From Flavobacterium zhairuonense (lineage in GTDB: Bacteria > Bacteroidota > Bacteroidia > Flavobacteriales > Flavobacteriaceae), in assembly GCF_004352915.1 (NCBI RefSeq), contig NZ_SJSY01000058.1:1-63965 (forward strand): 63,965 nucleotides of DNA. Direction: 5' to 3'. The notes beneath the pieces were generated by a model. The model saw only the letters and a list, made by a program, of their open reading frames with translations. It did no database searches and was not told the origin of the DNA. The stretch's first letter is position 1. Every line of letters begins with the position of its first letter. Made by a program: the position numbers and the translations under genes. Below, piece after piece: positions 1 to 7,926 of this stretch.

Positions 1-5
1 AAAGC

Positions 6-16
6 CTGTCGGGTTT
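6..16. repeat. Right arm of a terminator cut by the window edge
   Basis: CTGTCGGGTTT followed by G and T residues is the same as the right arm of the complete terminators at 36343-36375 and 63679-63711. The left arm lies outside the window, so only this half can be seen. It probably ends the gene to the left. Confidence 0.4.
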
Positions 17-77
17 GTTATTTGATAAAAAAGCAGATTCTCTTTTTCTTAAATCCATTGATTGCATTTTTTAATCT

Positions 78-179
78 AAACTGGACTGAAGTCCAGCTCT
101 ACAATATAATTTGTTCCTTCGGAACTGAAAGAGAGCTTTAGCTCGGCCCATGTTGTAGGGCCGGACTTCAGTCCGGTTT
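78..179. repeat. 102-bp palindromic element with two internal hairpins
   Basis: The 27-base arms 78-104 and 153-179 are reverse complements except at three positions, and each of these gives a G-U pair in RNA. Inside are two short hairpins, GTTCC-TTC-GGAAC (113-125) and GAGC-TTTA-GCTC (133-144). The outer arm contains the perfect palindrome GGACTGAAGTCC. The size and plan (long stem enclosing two small hairpins) match the element at 15471-15571, although the sequence differs. It could be a dispersed palindromic repeat or a structured RNA; no gene is nearby on the left. Confidence 0.7.
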
Positions 180-207
180 GTGGTTGAAAGTATAAAGCAC
201 AAAAAAT

Positions 208-240
208 AAACCCGACAGATTTTTAAAATCTGCCGGGTTT
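208..240. terminator. Hairpin terminator, probably bidirectional
   Basis: Arms 208-223 and 225-240 pair with one mismatch and carry the AACCCGACAG / CTGTCGGGTT stem theme seen in other terminators here. On the minus strand it follows the stop of the TerB-like gene and is followed by a T-rich run. It may also end transcription from the left. Confidence 0.65.
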
Positions 241-309
241 GTTATTTAAAACGCATTTCAATTTTCGATTAATTTAAACTGAAAACTGAGACCGAAATCT
301 GAAAAACTA

Positions 310-741
310 TTATTTATGCATGTGCTGCATTTCGTAAATAAAAGTATCTCCATCAACTTTTTTGTCTACTAGCGACAATGCTTTTGCAATAATATAATCA
401 ACGTTGCTTGGAGTAAATCCTAAAGCAACACTTATTTTCTTTAATAATACTTCTTGCTTGTCTTCAAGTTGGTGGTCAACATGTACCATTCGGGTTAAAT
501 CGTATAAGCGCTCCAAACGTTGAACATAAGAATACGGCGGGTTGATAGGATATTTTAACGGATCACTTAAGATTTCCTCGTACTCAGACTCTGTAATTTC
601 TAAACGTGAAGCTAATTTGTCTAAAAATTGTTTTTCCTCTGGATACACAACTCCGTCTGCTAATGCTACACGAACGATAGCTGAAAAGTGCCCCTTGTTT
701 CTTTGTTTGAATTCGCTATCAAATAATTCTGAAAATGACAT
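310..741 (-). CDS. TerB-like helical protein
   Basis: A 143-residue, mainly helical cytoplasmic protein of the TerB/DjlA-N type. The helix pair around ADGVVYPEEKQF (about residues 28-39) has the DG-x-x-x-x-E-E pattern that in this fold often forms an acidic metal site. TerB relatives are linked to tellurite resistance and stress, but this small stand-alone form has no firmly known role. No ter gene is adjacent, so a tellurite function should not be assumed. It is transcribed alone toward the terminator at 208-240, and a TAnnTTTG-type box lies 21 bases upstream of its start. Confidence 0.75.
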   Translation of the reverse strand: MSFSELFDSEFKQRNKGHFSAIVRVALADGVVYPEEKQFLDKLASRLEITESEYEEILSDPLKYPINPPYSYVQRLERLYDLTRMVHVDHQLEDKQEVLLKKISVALGFTPSNVDYIIAKALSLVDKKVDGDTFIYEMQHMHK

Positions 742-762
742 AATTATAAAGTTTTATTAACA

Positions 763-770
763 CAAATATA
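763..770 (-). promoter_or_regulatory. Candidate -7 box for the TerB-like gene
   Basis: On the minus strand this reads TATATTTG, a full match to the TAnnTTTG consensus of Bacteroidota promoters. No clear TTG at -33 is visible. Confidence 0.4.
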
Positions 771-910
771 AATCTTATTTTAATTTAACGATTTTAAATT
801 TCTCATAAAATTTAACGTAACTTTCTGCGTTGTTTTAAAGATGGACTTCACGAAATTTTCAAAATAAGTCGTAAGTTTACATCCCCTAATCATTTAATAG
901 AAACAACCCC

Positions 911-1504
911 ATGTCAGAATTTTGGATTTATTTTCAGATAGGATTAAAACACGTTTTAGATATCCATGCCTACGATCACGTTCTTTTTTTAATCGCACTA
1001 ACGATTCCTTATACATTTAAAGACTGGAAACGAATTTTGCTCTTGGTTTCTGTTTTTACAATCGGCCATACCGTAGCATTAATTCTTTCTGTTTTCGGAA
1101 TAATTGCAGTAAAGGTAAATCTTGTTGAATTCCTAATTCCAATTACGATTTTAATAACCGCCTTATATCATTTGTTTACGGCTGGAAAAGCTACCAAAAA
1201 TGAAGGTGTAAATTTGGTTTTCATTGTTGCATTGTTTTTTGGACTAATTCACGGACTTGGATTTTCAAATTATTTTAAAACAATTTTAGGTGGTACGGCA
1301 ACTTCAAAATTATTACCTTTAGGGGAATTTGCTTTAGGAATTGAAGCAGCACAATTAGTTGTGGTTTTTGTAGCTTTGATATTATCATATATAGTGCAAA
1401 CTGTATTTCGTTTTTCAAAACGCGATTGGGCACTTGTAATGTCGGCTTTTATTGTTGGAGTTGTGATTCCAATGATTATTGAAAGCCCAATTTGGAACAG
1501 ATAA
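911..1504 (+). CDS. HupE/UreJ-like membrane protein
   Basis: A 197-residue inner-membrane protein with about six hydrophobic segments. It has the HupE/UreJ signatures HAYDHVLFLIAL near residue 18 and FGLIHGLGFSNYF near residue 110, whose histidines are thought to bind nickel or cobalt. In other bacteria such proteins act as secondary metal permeases beside hydrogenase or urease genes. Neither enzyme is visible here, so the substrate is unknown. It heads a close run with the dCMP deaminase 5 bases downstream and the S41 protease, which suggests one transcript. Confidence 0.8.
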   Translation: MSEFWIYFQIGLKHVLDIHAYDHVLFLIALTIPYTFKDWKRILLLVSVFTIGHTVALILSVFGIIAVKVNLVEFLIPITILITALYHLFTAGKATKNEGVNLVFIVALFFGLIHGLGFSNYFKTILGGTATSKLLPLGEFALGIEAAQLVVVFVALILSYIVQTVFRFSKRDWALVMSAFIVGVVIPMIIESPIWNR

Positions 1505-1509
1505 AATAA

Positions 1510-1941
1510 ATGGAGATAAAAAAATTAAACAAATACGATAAAGCTTATTTGAGAATTGCAAAAGAATGGAGTTTGCTTTCGTACTGCAAACGCAAGCAAG
1601 TAGGTGCCATTATCGTAAAAGACCGAATGATTATTTCTGATGGCTATAACGGAACGCCGTCTGGATTTGAAAATTGTTGCGAAGATGAAGAAGGTTTGAC
1701 CCGTTGGGATGTTCTTCATGCCGAAGCAAATGCAATTTTAAAAGTAGCTCGGTCAACGCAATCTTGCGAAGGTGCGACATTGTATATTACGCTTTCGCCT
1801 TGCAAAGAATGCAGTAAATTGATACACCAATCCGGAATAAAAAGAGTGGTGTACAAAGATGGATATCGTGATGATTCTGGAATTCAATTTTTAATAAAAG
1901 CAGGTATTGAAGTCGAACATATTCCTGTTTTAGAAGAGTAA
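1510..1941 (+). CDS. dCMP deaminase family protein
   Basis: A 143-residue zinc-dependent deaminase of the dCMP/ComEB family. The HAE motif (H70, E72) and PCKEC (C98, C101) supply the zinc ligands and catalytic glutamate, and a further Cys pair lies near residues 57-58. The expected reaction is dCMP to dUMP, feeding thymidylate synthesis in the cytoplasm. Length is normal. It lies 5 bases after the HupE-like gene and abuts the protease gene with no spacer, so the three genes are probably co-transcribed although their functions are unrelated. Confidence 0.85.
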   Translation: MEIKKLNKYDKAYLRIAKEWSLLSYCKRKQVGAIIVKDRMIISDGYNGTPSGFENCCEDEEGLTRWDVLHAEANAILKVARSTQSCEGATLYITLSPCKECSKLIHQSGIKRVVYKDGYRDDSGIQFLIKAGIEVEHIPVLEE

Positions 1942-3525
1942 ATGAAATTTAATTCTAAATATTTGCCAATTGTTATCGGAGCGACTTTTGCTCTTGGAAC
2001 CGTGCTTGGAAGCTTGATGAATGCTCCCGCAGATGATCAGCTTTTGGCTAAAAATTACTCTAAAACCAAACTCAACAAACTGATCGATTTCATTAATAAT
2101 GAATATGTCGACAGTATCAATACAGATTCGATTGTAAATCTTACAGTTGATAATATTCTTTCCAAATTAGATCCGCATTCGGTTTATATTCCGCCAAGCG
2201 AACAAGCCGAAGTTGCCGAAAGCATGAAAGGTGATTTTGTTGGGATCGGAATTAATTTTTATATGTATAAAGATTCCGTTGCGATTATAAAACCAATTGA
2301 AAACGGACCTTCAGCGAAAGCGGGAATTAAATCGGGAGATCGCATTTTATTTGCTGGAAAAACGAAATTATTTGGAAGAAAATTGCCTTCAGACAGTTTG
2401 TTTTCGAAATTAAAAGGACTTCAAGGTTCAGAAATTGAATTGACAGTTTTTAGAAAATCGGAACAAAAGAAACTGAAATTTAAAGTTCGTCGAGATGTTA
2501 TTCCGATAAAAAGTGTCGATGCTTCTATTTTACTCGGAAACAATACGGGTTACATCAAAATCAATCGATTTGCCGAAACAACTTATAAAGAATTTAAAAC
2601 CGGCTTAACAAGATTGAAACAAAGCGGCATCCAATCACTTGTAATTGACCTTCGTGACAACGGAGGAGGTTATATGGAAGAAGCTGTGGCAATTGCCGAT
2701 GAATTTTTGAAAGACAAGCAATTGATTGTTTTTACAAAAAATAAAAACGGTGAAACCGAAAAAACGTACGCTACCAAAGCTGGAAGTTTTGAAACAGGAA
2801 AAGTATATGTTTTAATAAATGAAAATAGCGCTTCTGCAAGTGAAATTTTAGCTGGAGCTATTCAAGATAATGATCGTGGAATTATTGTTGGACGTCGTTC
2901 TTTTGGGAAAGGTTTGGTACAGCGTGAAATGGATTTTAATGATGGATCAGCGGTAAGATTGACTGTGGCGCGTTATTACACACCAACAGGAAGATCGATT
3001 CAAAAGCCTTATAAAAAAGGAAACGAAGAATATTTTAAAGAATCAGAATCTCGAATTAAATCGGGAGAGCTTTATGCAAAAGATAGTATTAAAGTAGCAG
3101 ATTCTTTAAAATTCAAAACTCCAAAAGGAAAAATCGTTTATGGCGGAGGAGGAATCGTTCCTGATGTTTTTGTTCCGATGGAAGCAGAGCACGGAAATGA
3201 AAACGTCGCGTATTTGCTTCAAACAGGAATTGTAGGCCATTTTGTTTTTGAAGAATTGGATAAAAACCGAAATGCATTTGCCGGACTGAATTTTGCCACG
3301 TTTTTAGACGAAATGAAAAACTCAGATGTTTATTTCAAAAAGTTTAAAAAATACGTCGCAATAACAGGTTTGGATTTGAAATTGGATAAAACTAAAACTT
3401 TGGTAAACCGCTATATTACTGCAGAATTTGCAAGACAATTGTTTGGCGAAATATATTACTACAATGTTGTTTTGAAAGATGATGCAATGATCAAATCGGT
3501 TTTGAATCCAAAGAAACAATCCTGA
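1942..3525 (+). CDS. S41 family C-terminal processing protease
   Basis: A 527-residue periplasmic protease of the CtpA/Prc type. An N-terminal signal or anchor segment (about 5-25) is followed by a PDZ domain (about 95-170, GIKSGDRIL) and the S41 catalytic core. The catalytic Ser is in the SASASE block (296-301) and the general-base Lys is K323 in FGKGLVQ. Such enzymes trim C termini of exported or envelope proteins. The start codon directly follows the stop of the deaminase gene, which supports translational coupling. The C-terminal 100 residues are the usual extension in Bacteroidota homologues. Confidence 0.9.
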   Translation: MKFNSKYLPIVIGATFALGTVLGSLMNAPADDQLLAKNYSKTKLNKLIDFINNEYVDSINTDSIVNLTVDNILSKLDPHSVYIPPSEQAEVAESMKGDFVGIGINFYMYKDSVAIIKPIENGPSAKAGIKSGDRILFAGKTKLFGRKLPSDSLFSKLKGLQGSEIELTVFRKSEQKKLKFKVRRDVIPIKSVDASILLGNNTGYIKINRFAETTYKEFKTGLTRLKQSGIQSLVIDLRDNGGGYMEEAVAIADEFLKDKQLIVFTKNKNGETEKTYATKAGSFETGKVYVLINENSASASEILAGAIQDNDRGIIVGRRSFGKGLVQREMDFNDGSAVRLTVARYYTPTGRSIQKPYKKGNEEYFKESESRIKSGELYAKDSIKVADSLKFKTPKGKIVYGGGGIVPDVFVPMEAEHGNENVAYLLQTGIVGHFVFEELDKNRNAFAGLNFATFLDEMKNSDVYFKKFKKYVAITGLDLKLDKTKTLVNRYITAEFARQLFGEIYYYNVVLKDDAMIKSVLNPKKQS

Positions 3526-3537
3526 AATTTTTAAAAT

Positions 3538-3903
3538 ATGAAAACAGAAGCCGTTGTAAATGCTGAAATCGAACTTTTGACTGCAATAAAAAATGCTGAT
3601 GTTTCAACCTTAGAAAAAATGCTGCACGACGATTTGCTTTTCAGTTTACCCGATGGAAATACAATCACAAAAAACTTTGATTTAGATTCTTATCGTTCGG
3701 GAAAAATGCAAGTAGAATCATTGGAAGCTTCAGATCAAATTATTAATATAATTGGTGATACGGCTGTGGTTGCTGTTACAGTTTCGTTAAGAGGAGTTTA
3801 TGATAATACTCCAATAAATGGTGTTTTGAAATATATCAGAGTTTGGAAACGGTTTGATGAAGGGTTAAAAGTTATCGCCGGAAGCTGTGTTCCATTGGCA
3901 TAA
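3538..3903 (+). CDS. NTF2-like (DUF4440-type) protein
   Basis: A 121-residue soluble protein with the SnoaL/DUF4440 pattern: an N-terminal helix (EAVVNAEIELLTAIKNAD), LEKMLHDDLLFSLPDG, then strands ending in a WKRF segment. The fold is a cone-shaped alpha-beta barrel used by diverse small enzymes and binding proteins. No catalytic assignment can be made. It follows the S41 protease by 12 bases and is likely its last co-transcribed neighbour. Confidence 0.7.
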   Translation: MKTEAVVNAEIELLTAIKNADVSTLEKMLHDDLLFSLPDGNTITKNFDLDSYRSGKMQVESLEASDQIINIIGDTAVVAVTVSLRGVYDNTPINGVLKYIRVWKRFDEGLKVIAGSCVPLA

Positions 3904-3990
3904 ATTTTGGTTTAAAATAATATTAATTTAAAGCAAAACTTGCCGAGCATAGAATTTGTTTTAGCGTAATTTGCAATCAAAATATAAAAT

Positions 3991-4305
3991 ATGAAAAATT
4001 TAAAGAAGATTGGTTTCCTTTTATTGTTGGTGACTTTTATGATTTCTTGTGCTGGTGCAAAGGATGCAACAAGAACAGTTTCAGGGAAAGTGGAATCAAT
4101 TGAAGGCGGAAAAGACGGTTACACGGCAAAAATCAACACAGCTCAAAAAGAAGTGTATTTTGCTACTATCAGTATTGTAAATGTGGGCGGACCGCAAAAC
4201 TACAAACAAGTAAAAATTGGTGATCAAGTTTCAGTAAAAGGAGAATTCTGGAAAAACGAAGATGAAAACCATATCAAAGTTACGCAGATTATTTCGGTGA
4301 AATAA
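3991..4305 (+). CDS. Small lipoprotein, possible OB-like fold
   Basis: A 104-residue protein with a lipoprotein signal (lipobox MISC, Cys about residue 20). The mature part is beta-rich with the run TVSGKVESIEGGKDGYTA and KIGDQVSVKGEFW, which resembles an OB-fold tRNA_anti/YdeI-type barrel. No specific family is recognised. It is a single gene ended by the strong terminator at 4332-4359. Confidence 0.65.
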   Translation: MKNLKKIGFLLLLVTFMISCAGAKDATRTVSGKVESIEGGKDGYTAKINTAQKEVYFATISIVNVGGPQNYKQVKIGDQVSVKGEFWKNEDENHIKVTQIISVK

Positions 4306-4331
4306 AATATTTTTAAAACGATTTACTAATT

Positions 4332-4359
4332 TGCATCGATATATCGGTGCATTTTTTTT
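4332..4359 (+). terminator. Rho-independent terminator
   Basis: TGCATCGA and TCGGTGCA form an 8-bp stem (one G-U pair) around TATA and are followed by eight T residues. It ends the lipoprotein gene 27 bases after its stop. Confidence 0.85.
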
Positions 4360-4378
4360 GAACTAAAACAGACAGAAT

Positions 4379-4750
4379 TTGAAATCAATAAATACTTTTT
4401 TCCTGATTATCATAATTGGTATTGTCGCTTTTTTTAGTTTTTTTTGGATAGGAAGTTATGAGGATAAATTAGAGTTAAATAAAGAACTTCCTTTTTCGTT
4501 TATTTTTCGATTTCTCGTATTATTAATGATTGGTATAATAGGAATCGGATTTCTTCTGCTCTTTAATTATTTAATAAAAAAGTTGATTTTTAAAGGGATC
4601 AATGTTTCGGACTTAAAGAAATTGGCAATTAATGGTGTGGTTGCGGTGGGAATCGTTGCTTTAATTGGAACCATACTATTTTTTTTTCTAAAAAATATTA
4701 TCGAATGCTGTCATGCGCATGTGTCTGTACGCCATTATTCCATAAAGTAA
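4379..4750 (+). CDS. Small membrane protein of unknown function
   Basis: A 123-residue hydrophobic protein read from a TTG start, with about three membrane segments (residues 5-24, 42-65, 83-108). No family is recognised. Its last 17 codons overlap, tail to tail, the end of the flavoprotein gene on the opposite strand by 53 bases, so the Cys/His-rich tail is shaped by the antisense coding sequence. The absence of an ATG and the position 20 bases after a strong terminator leave some doubt about expression. Confidence 0.5.
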   Translation: MKSINTFFLIIIIGIVAFFSFFWIGSYEDKLELNKELPFSFIFRFLVLLMIGIIGIGFLLLFNYLIKKLIFKGINVSDLKKLAINGVVAVGIVALIGTILFFFLKNIIECCHAHVSVRHYSIK

Positions 4751-5318
4751 GAATATCTGTAGCAACAGCGGCACCGCTTCCGGCAGCAATGGCCAATTGA
4801 CTTCTCCAGCCCGCTAAAGTTCCAATTACATAAATTCCGTCAGCAACTTTGTGATCTTCGTTTTTCAGCTGAATACGCTGTTTTTCTGGAAGCGCTTTTT
4901 TGTGTGGTTCAACAAACTGCATCAAACCTTCAATGTCAAAAGTATTAGCGGAGCCAATTCCAACAACAATATTTTTTGTCTGATATGCATTTTTATTGGT
5001 TACGACAGTGAATTTTGGATAATCGCCTTCAATGCGAATTACCTTTTCATTAGGAATCTGATTAATATGAGGGTAAGTCGTTGCTAAATCCTGTGTGCTT
5101 TCTGTAAGCAGTTCAGAACCTAATTTGCCTGGCGTAATGCCATAAGCATTGTAGAAGATTGCCTCTTGTAACGAAGAATTCTTTTGATGTGTAAAAATTC
5201 CGATTTTTTTATCGGTAACAAAAGCTTTGTTTTTTGCAGAGCCTAAGACCAAAGCACAAGACATGCCCGATACGCCTCCACCAATAATAAGAACATCAAA
5301 CATGTTATCTGTTTTCAT
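4698..5318 (-). CDS. Thioredoxin-reductase-like flavoprotein lacking the NAD(P)H domain
   Basis: A 206-residue protein with the FAD-binding start DVLIIGGGVSGMSCAL (GGGVSG at 13-18) and a C-terminal GIYVIGTLAGWRSQLAIAAG block (161-180). The family is usually about 300 residues; here the central NAD(P)H domain with its CxxC is missing, leaving only the flavin domain. In the C-terminal motif the usual Asp that contacts FAD is Thr167. It is probably a soluble oxidoreductase needing another electron donor, or a flavin-dependent sensor. Its start overlaps the end of the next upstream gene by 14 bases, so the two are likely coupled. Confidence 0.75.
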   Translation of the reverse strand: MKTDNMFDVLIIGGGVSGMSCALVLGSAKNKAFVTDKKIGIFTHQKNSSLQEAIFYNAYGITPGKLGSELLTESTQDLATTYPHINQIPNEKVIRIEGDYPKFTVVTNKNAYQTKNIVVGIGSANTFDIEGLMQFVEPHKKALPEKQRIQLKNEDHKVADGIYVIGTLAGWRSQLAIAAGSGAAVATDILTLWNNGVQTHAHDSIR

Positions 5319-5508
5319 TCATTTTTTCTTCAATTCTTTTTGATATTCTAAAAATCAAAAGAATCAATACGGCGCAGAAAGAAGCTGCGATTCCAATAAA
5401 AGCTACCATACTGTCACCCTGAAATGGGTTTTTAAAGTCTAATAGCGTAATATTAAAAACAATTAAAGCCAATGCCAAAAGCACTAATATTGAAGTAAAA
5501 ATTTTCAT
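5305..5508 (-). CDS. 67-residue two-helix membrane protein
   Basis: A small protein with hydrophobic segments at about 3-23 and 34-54 and a charged C terminus. No family is recognised. Its 3' end overlaps the start of the flavin-domain gene, so the two probably form one unit, and it could anchor or assist that protein at the membrane. This partnership is inferred only from gene order. Confidence 0.6.
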   Translation of the reverse strand: MKIFTSILVLLALALIVFNITLLDFKNPFQGDSMVAFIGIAASFCAVLILLIFRISKRIEEKMNENR

Positions 5509-5542
5509 ATGGTTGTTTTTGTTTGTCTAAAACATAAAAGTG

Positions 5543-5570
5543 AACTTTAAGTGAAAAAAGTCTTAAAGTT
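5543..5570 (-). terminator. Inverted repeat downstream of marC-like gene
   Basis: AACTTTAAG (5543-5551) and CTTAAAGTT (5562-5570) form a perfect 9-bp stem. On the minus strand it follows the MarC stop and precedes the 67-residue gene. The tail is only moderately T-rich, so it could be a weak terminator or an operator. Confidence 0.4.
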
Positions 5571-5613
5571 ATATTTTTAGAGATTTTATGGGGTAAATGT
5601 ATAAAAATAAATT

Positions 5614-6192
5614 TTAGACAAACAAACCTTTAACATTAGCGGCGAATAATTTAACAGCAATTGCTAAAAGTATGACGCCAAATGTCTTGCGAACCACTCC
5701 AAGTCCGTTTTCTCCTAATAAATTTTCTATTTTTTTTGAAGATTTTAAAACAATGTAAACCAGGACGATATTTAATAAAATCGCAATCACAATATTGATT
5801 GTATGAAATTGAGAACGAAGTGAAAGCAAAGTCGTCATTGTACCAGCTCCCGCAATTAAAGGAAATGCCAAAGGTACAATAGATGCGGATCCTGGTTCTT
5901 CGTCACGATAAATTCGGATTCCTAAAATCATTTCTAATGCCAAAAAGAATAATACAAAAGAACCGGCAACTGCAAAAGAGTTTACATCAATGCCGATGAG
6001 GTTAAGGACCCCTTCTCCAACAAATAAAAAAACGATCATTATAAGGCCGGCAACGATAGACGCTTTTTCGGAATCGATGTGGCCAACTTTTGCTCTTAAA
6101 TTAACAATAATAGGAATGGAGCCTACAATGTCAATTACAGCAAAAAGTACCATTCCAACGGTAACAATTTCTTTAAAGTTGATTTCTAACAT
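5614..6192 (-). CDS. MarC family integral membrane protein
   Basis: A 192-residue protein with six hydrophobic segments. The family pattern is clear in the N-terminal AVIDIVGSIPIIVNL and the central PLAFPLIAGAGTMTTLL. MarC/YhgN proteins were once tied to multiple antibiotic resistance, but that link was not upheld and their substrate is unknown. Length is normal. It has its own promoter-like box upstream and an inverted repeat downstream, so it is probably transcribed alone. Confidence 0.9.
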   Translation of the reverse strand: MLEINFKEIVTVGMVLFAVIDIVGSIPIIVNLRAKVGHIDSEKASIVAGLIMIVFLFVGEGVLNLIGIDVNSFAVAGSFVLFFLALEMILGIRIYRDEEPGSASIVPLAFPLIAGAGTMTTLLSLRSQFHTINIVIAILLNIVLVYIVLKSSKKIENLLGENGLGVVRKTFGVILLAIAVKLFAANVKGLFV

Positions 6193-6226
6193 ATTGTTCT
6201 GATTTTAAGCGATTAATAATTTGCGG

Positions 6227-6234
6227 CAAAAGTA
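6227..6234 (-). promoter_or_regulatory. Candidate -7 box for the MarC gene
   Basis: The minus strand reads TACTTTTG, matching TAnnTTTG, 35 bases upstream of the start codon. No good -33 TTG is seen. Confidence 0.4.
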
Positions 6235-6453
6235 GGTAATAAAGTTAGTTGATTTTTTGATACGCTGTATTTTTGTTATAAAAACATTGTTTTGATGTGT
6301 AAAATGTGATATTTGTAACAGTATTAAGTTTAATTTATTGATTTAAAGAAAAAAGAGCGGTTTGCTTTTGAACTTGATTTATTCTGTTTTTTTGGCTGCA
6401 AAGATTTGATGAAATCAAACGTTAAATGTTTTAACTTGTTGAAAATCAATTGT

Positions 6454-6461
6454 TAAATTTG
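6454..6461 (+). promoter_or_regulatory. Candidate promoter of the DUF4412 gene
   Basis: TAAATTTG matches the Bacteroidota -7 consensus, with a TTG at 6436-6438 (spacer 15). It lies 17 bases before the start codon at 6479. Confidence 0.45.
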
Positions 6462-6478
6462 TTTATGGTTTAAAGTTA

Positions 6479-7267
6479 ATGATTATGAAAAAGATGATGT
6501 TTGTTTTAGTCTTCTTGTGTTTGTTGTTTTCATTCAATACTACACAAGCCCAAATCTGGCAGCAAATTAAAAAAGCAGCGCAGCAAAAAAATCAAAATAA
6601 TAGCGGAACTGCTGATCAGAATGTAAGTATGGAAAATGCTGTTTTGAATTATGGTAAAAATAAGGTTGATCCTTCGGCAGTTCCAGATTCTTATTCTTTC
6701 AGTTGGAAATATGTAATGGAAATTAAAACCGATGAAGGCAAGGCTATGAATGCAAATTATTTTCTGGAACCAAATGCTCCTTATTTTGCAATGAACATCG
6801 ATCAAGGGAAAGGTCAAAACATGATGATGATTATGGATTCAAAAAATAATATTACAGTGACAGGTTTTGGTGATGGCAAAGATAAAATGGCGACAGCTTC
6901 AAAAATGCCAGACTATTCGGGAATGGCAAAAAAAGAAGGTGAAAAGTCAAAATACACAATTAAGACATTGCCTAATAAAACTTTTTTAGGGTACAATTGC
7001 AAAGGAATTCAAATGACAAACGACGAACATGATATTATTTGTTATTACACGAGTGAGGCAAAAGTGAGTTTTGGAGATATGTTCAAAAATCAGAAAGGTT
7101 GGAAAATGCCCGAAGGATTGTCGGATTATTTCAAACCTGACGACCGTACCTTATTAATGGATATGACCATGAAAGATTTAAAAAGCCGTAAAGTGACTAC
7201 CATGAAGTGTGTTAGTTTGGAGAAAAGTGCCTATGCATTCAATAAATCGGATTACAAGTTCATGTAA
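6479..7267 (+). CDS. Secreted DUF4412 domain protein
   Basis: A 262-residue exported protein with a Sec signal peptide ending at TTQAQ (about residue 25). The body fits DUF4412: SFSWKYVMEIKTDEGKAM near 70, repeated methionines and FLGYNCKGIQM near 170. An ATG two codons downstream (6485) is an equally good start. DUF4412 proteins are common periplasmic or surface proteins of Bacteroidota and related to the LolA/outer-membrane lipoprotein fold; their function is unknown. It stands alone between promoter boxes. Confidence 0.75.
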   Translation: MIMKKMMFVLVFLCLLFSFNTTQAQIWQQIKKAAQQKNQNNSGTADQNVSMENAVLNYGKNKVDPSAVPDSYSFSWKYVMEIKTDEGKAMNANYFLEPNAPYFAMNIDQGKGQNMMMIMDSKNNITVTGFGDGKDKMATASKMPDYSGMAKKEGEKSKYTIKTLPNKTFLGYNCKGIQMTNDEHDIICYYTSEAKVSFGDMFKNQKGWKMPEGLSDYFKPDDRTLLMDMTMKDLKSRKVTTMKCVSLEKSAYAFNKSDYKFM

Positions 7268-7344
7268 AAAGAGAATATTCTGTTAATTTTTTTGTTGCGG
7301 AGATCTAATATGTCATGGTGGTTTTTATTTCCTGAATCTTTAAT

Positions 7345-7352
7345 TACCTTTG
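7345..7352 (+). promoter_or_regulatory. Perfect -7 box only 4 bases before a start codon
   Basis: TACCTTTG is a full TAnnTTTG match and ends 4 bases upstream of the DUF3109 start codon at 7357. If used, transcription would begin at or next to the A of ATG, giving a leaderless mRNA. Confidence 0.5.
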
Positions 7353-7356
7353 CAAA

Positions 7357-7926
7357 ATGTTTCAATTAGGAAAAACCATAGTATCAGAGGATATCCTCGA
7401 AAAAGAATTTGTTTGTAATTTATCAGCTTGCAAAGGGGCTTGTTGTGTCGATGGAGATGCCGGCGCGCCTTTGAATGAAGCTGAAACTAAAATATTGGAA
7501 GAAATTTATCCAAAAGTCAAGCCTTTTTTAAGAAAAGAAGGAATTGCCGCTATTGAAGCGCAAGGAACTTGGGTAAAAGGAACCGACGGCGATCTTGAAA
7601 CGCCGCTTATTGACAATAAAGATTGCGCTTACGTAATTTTTGATGGAAAAACTGCACTTTGCGGCATCGAACAAGCATACAATCAAGGAATTGTTGATTG
7701 GAAAAAACCTGTTTCTTGCCATTTGTATCCAATCCGTGTAAAAGACTTTACTGAATTTGCTGCTGTTAATTACGATAAATGGGATATTTGTGATGACGCT
7801 TGCTCGTTGGGTAAAGAATTAGAAGTTCCAGTTTACAAATTCGTAAAAGAAGCATTGATTCGCCGCTTTGGTGAAGATTGGTATTTGGAGCTTGAAAAAG
7901 TTGCCGAAGAACTTAAAAATTCTTAA
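7357..7926 (+). CDS. DUF3109 family cysteine-cluster protein
   Basis: A 189-residue protein with the conserved Cys clusters of DUF3109/YkgJ relatives: [11 protein letters not shown] (residues 21-31), the [10 protein letters not shown] block, CHLYP and CDDAC. These are predicted zinc or iron-sulfur ligands. The biochemical role is not established. Length is normal. The gene at 61816-62310 is a second, more distant member of the same cysteine-cluster group. The candidate promoter just upstream suggests a leaderless transcript. Confidence 0.8.
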   Translation: MFQLGKTIVSEDILEKEFVCNLSACKGACCVDGDAGAPLNEAETKILEEIYPKVKPFLRKEGIAAIEAQGTWVKGTDGDLETPLIDNKDCAYVIFDGKTALCGIEQAYNQGIVDWKKPVSCHLYPIRVKDFTEFAAVNYDKWDICDDACSLGKELEVPVYKFVKEALIRRFGEDWYLELEKVAEELKNS

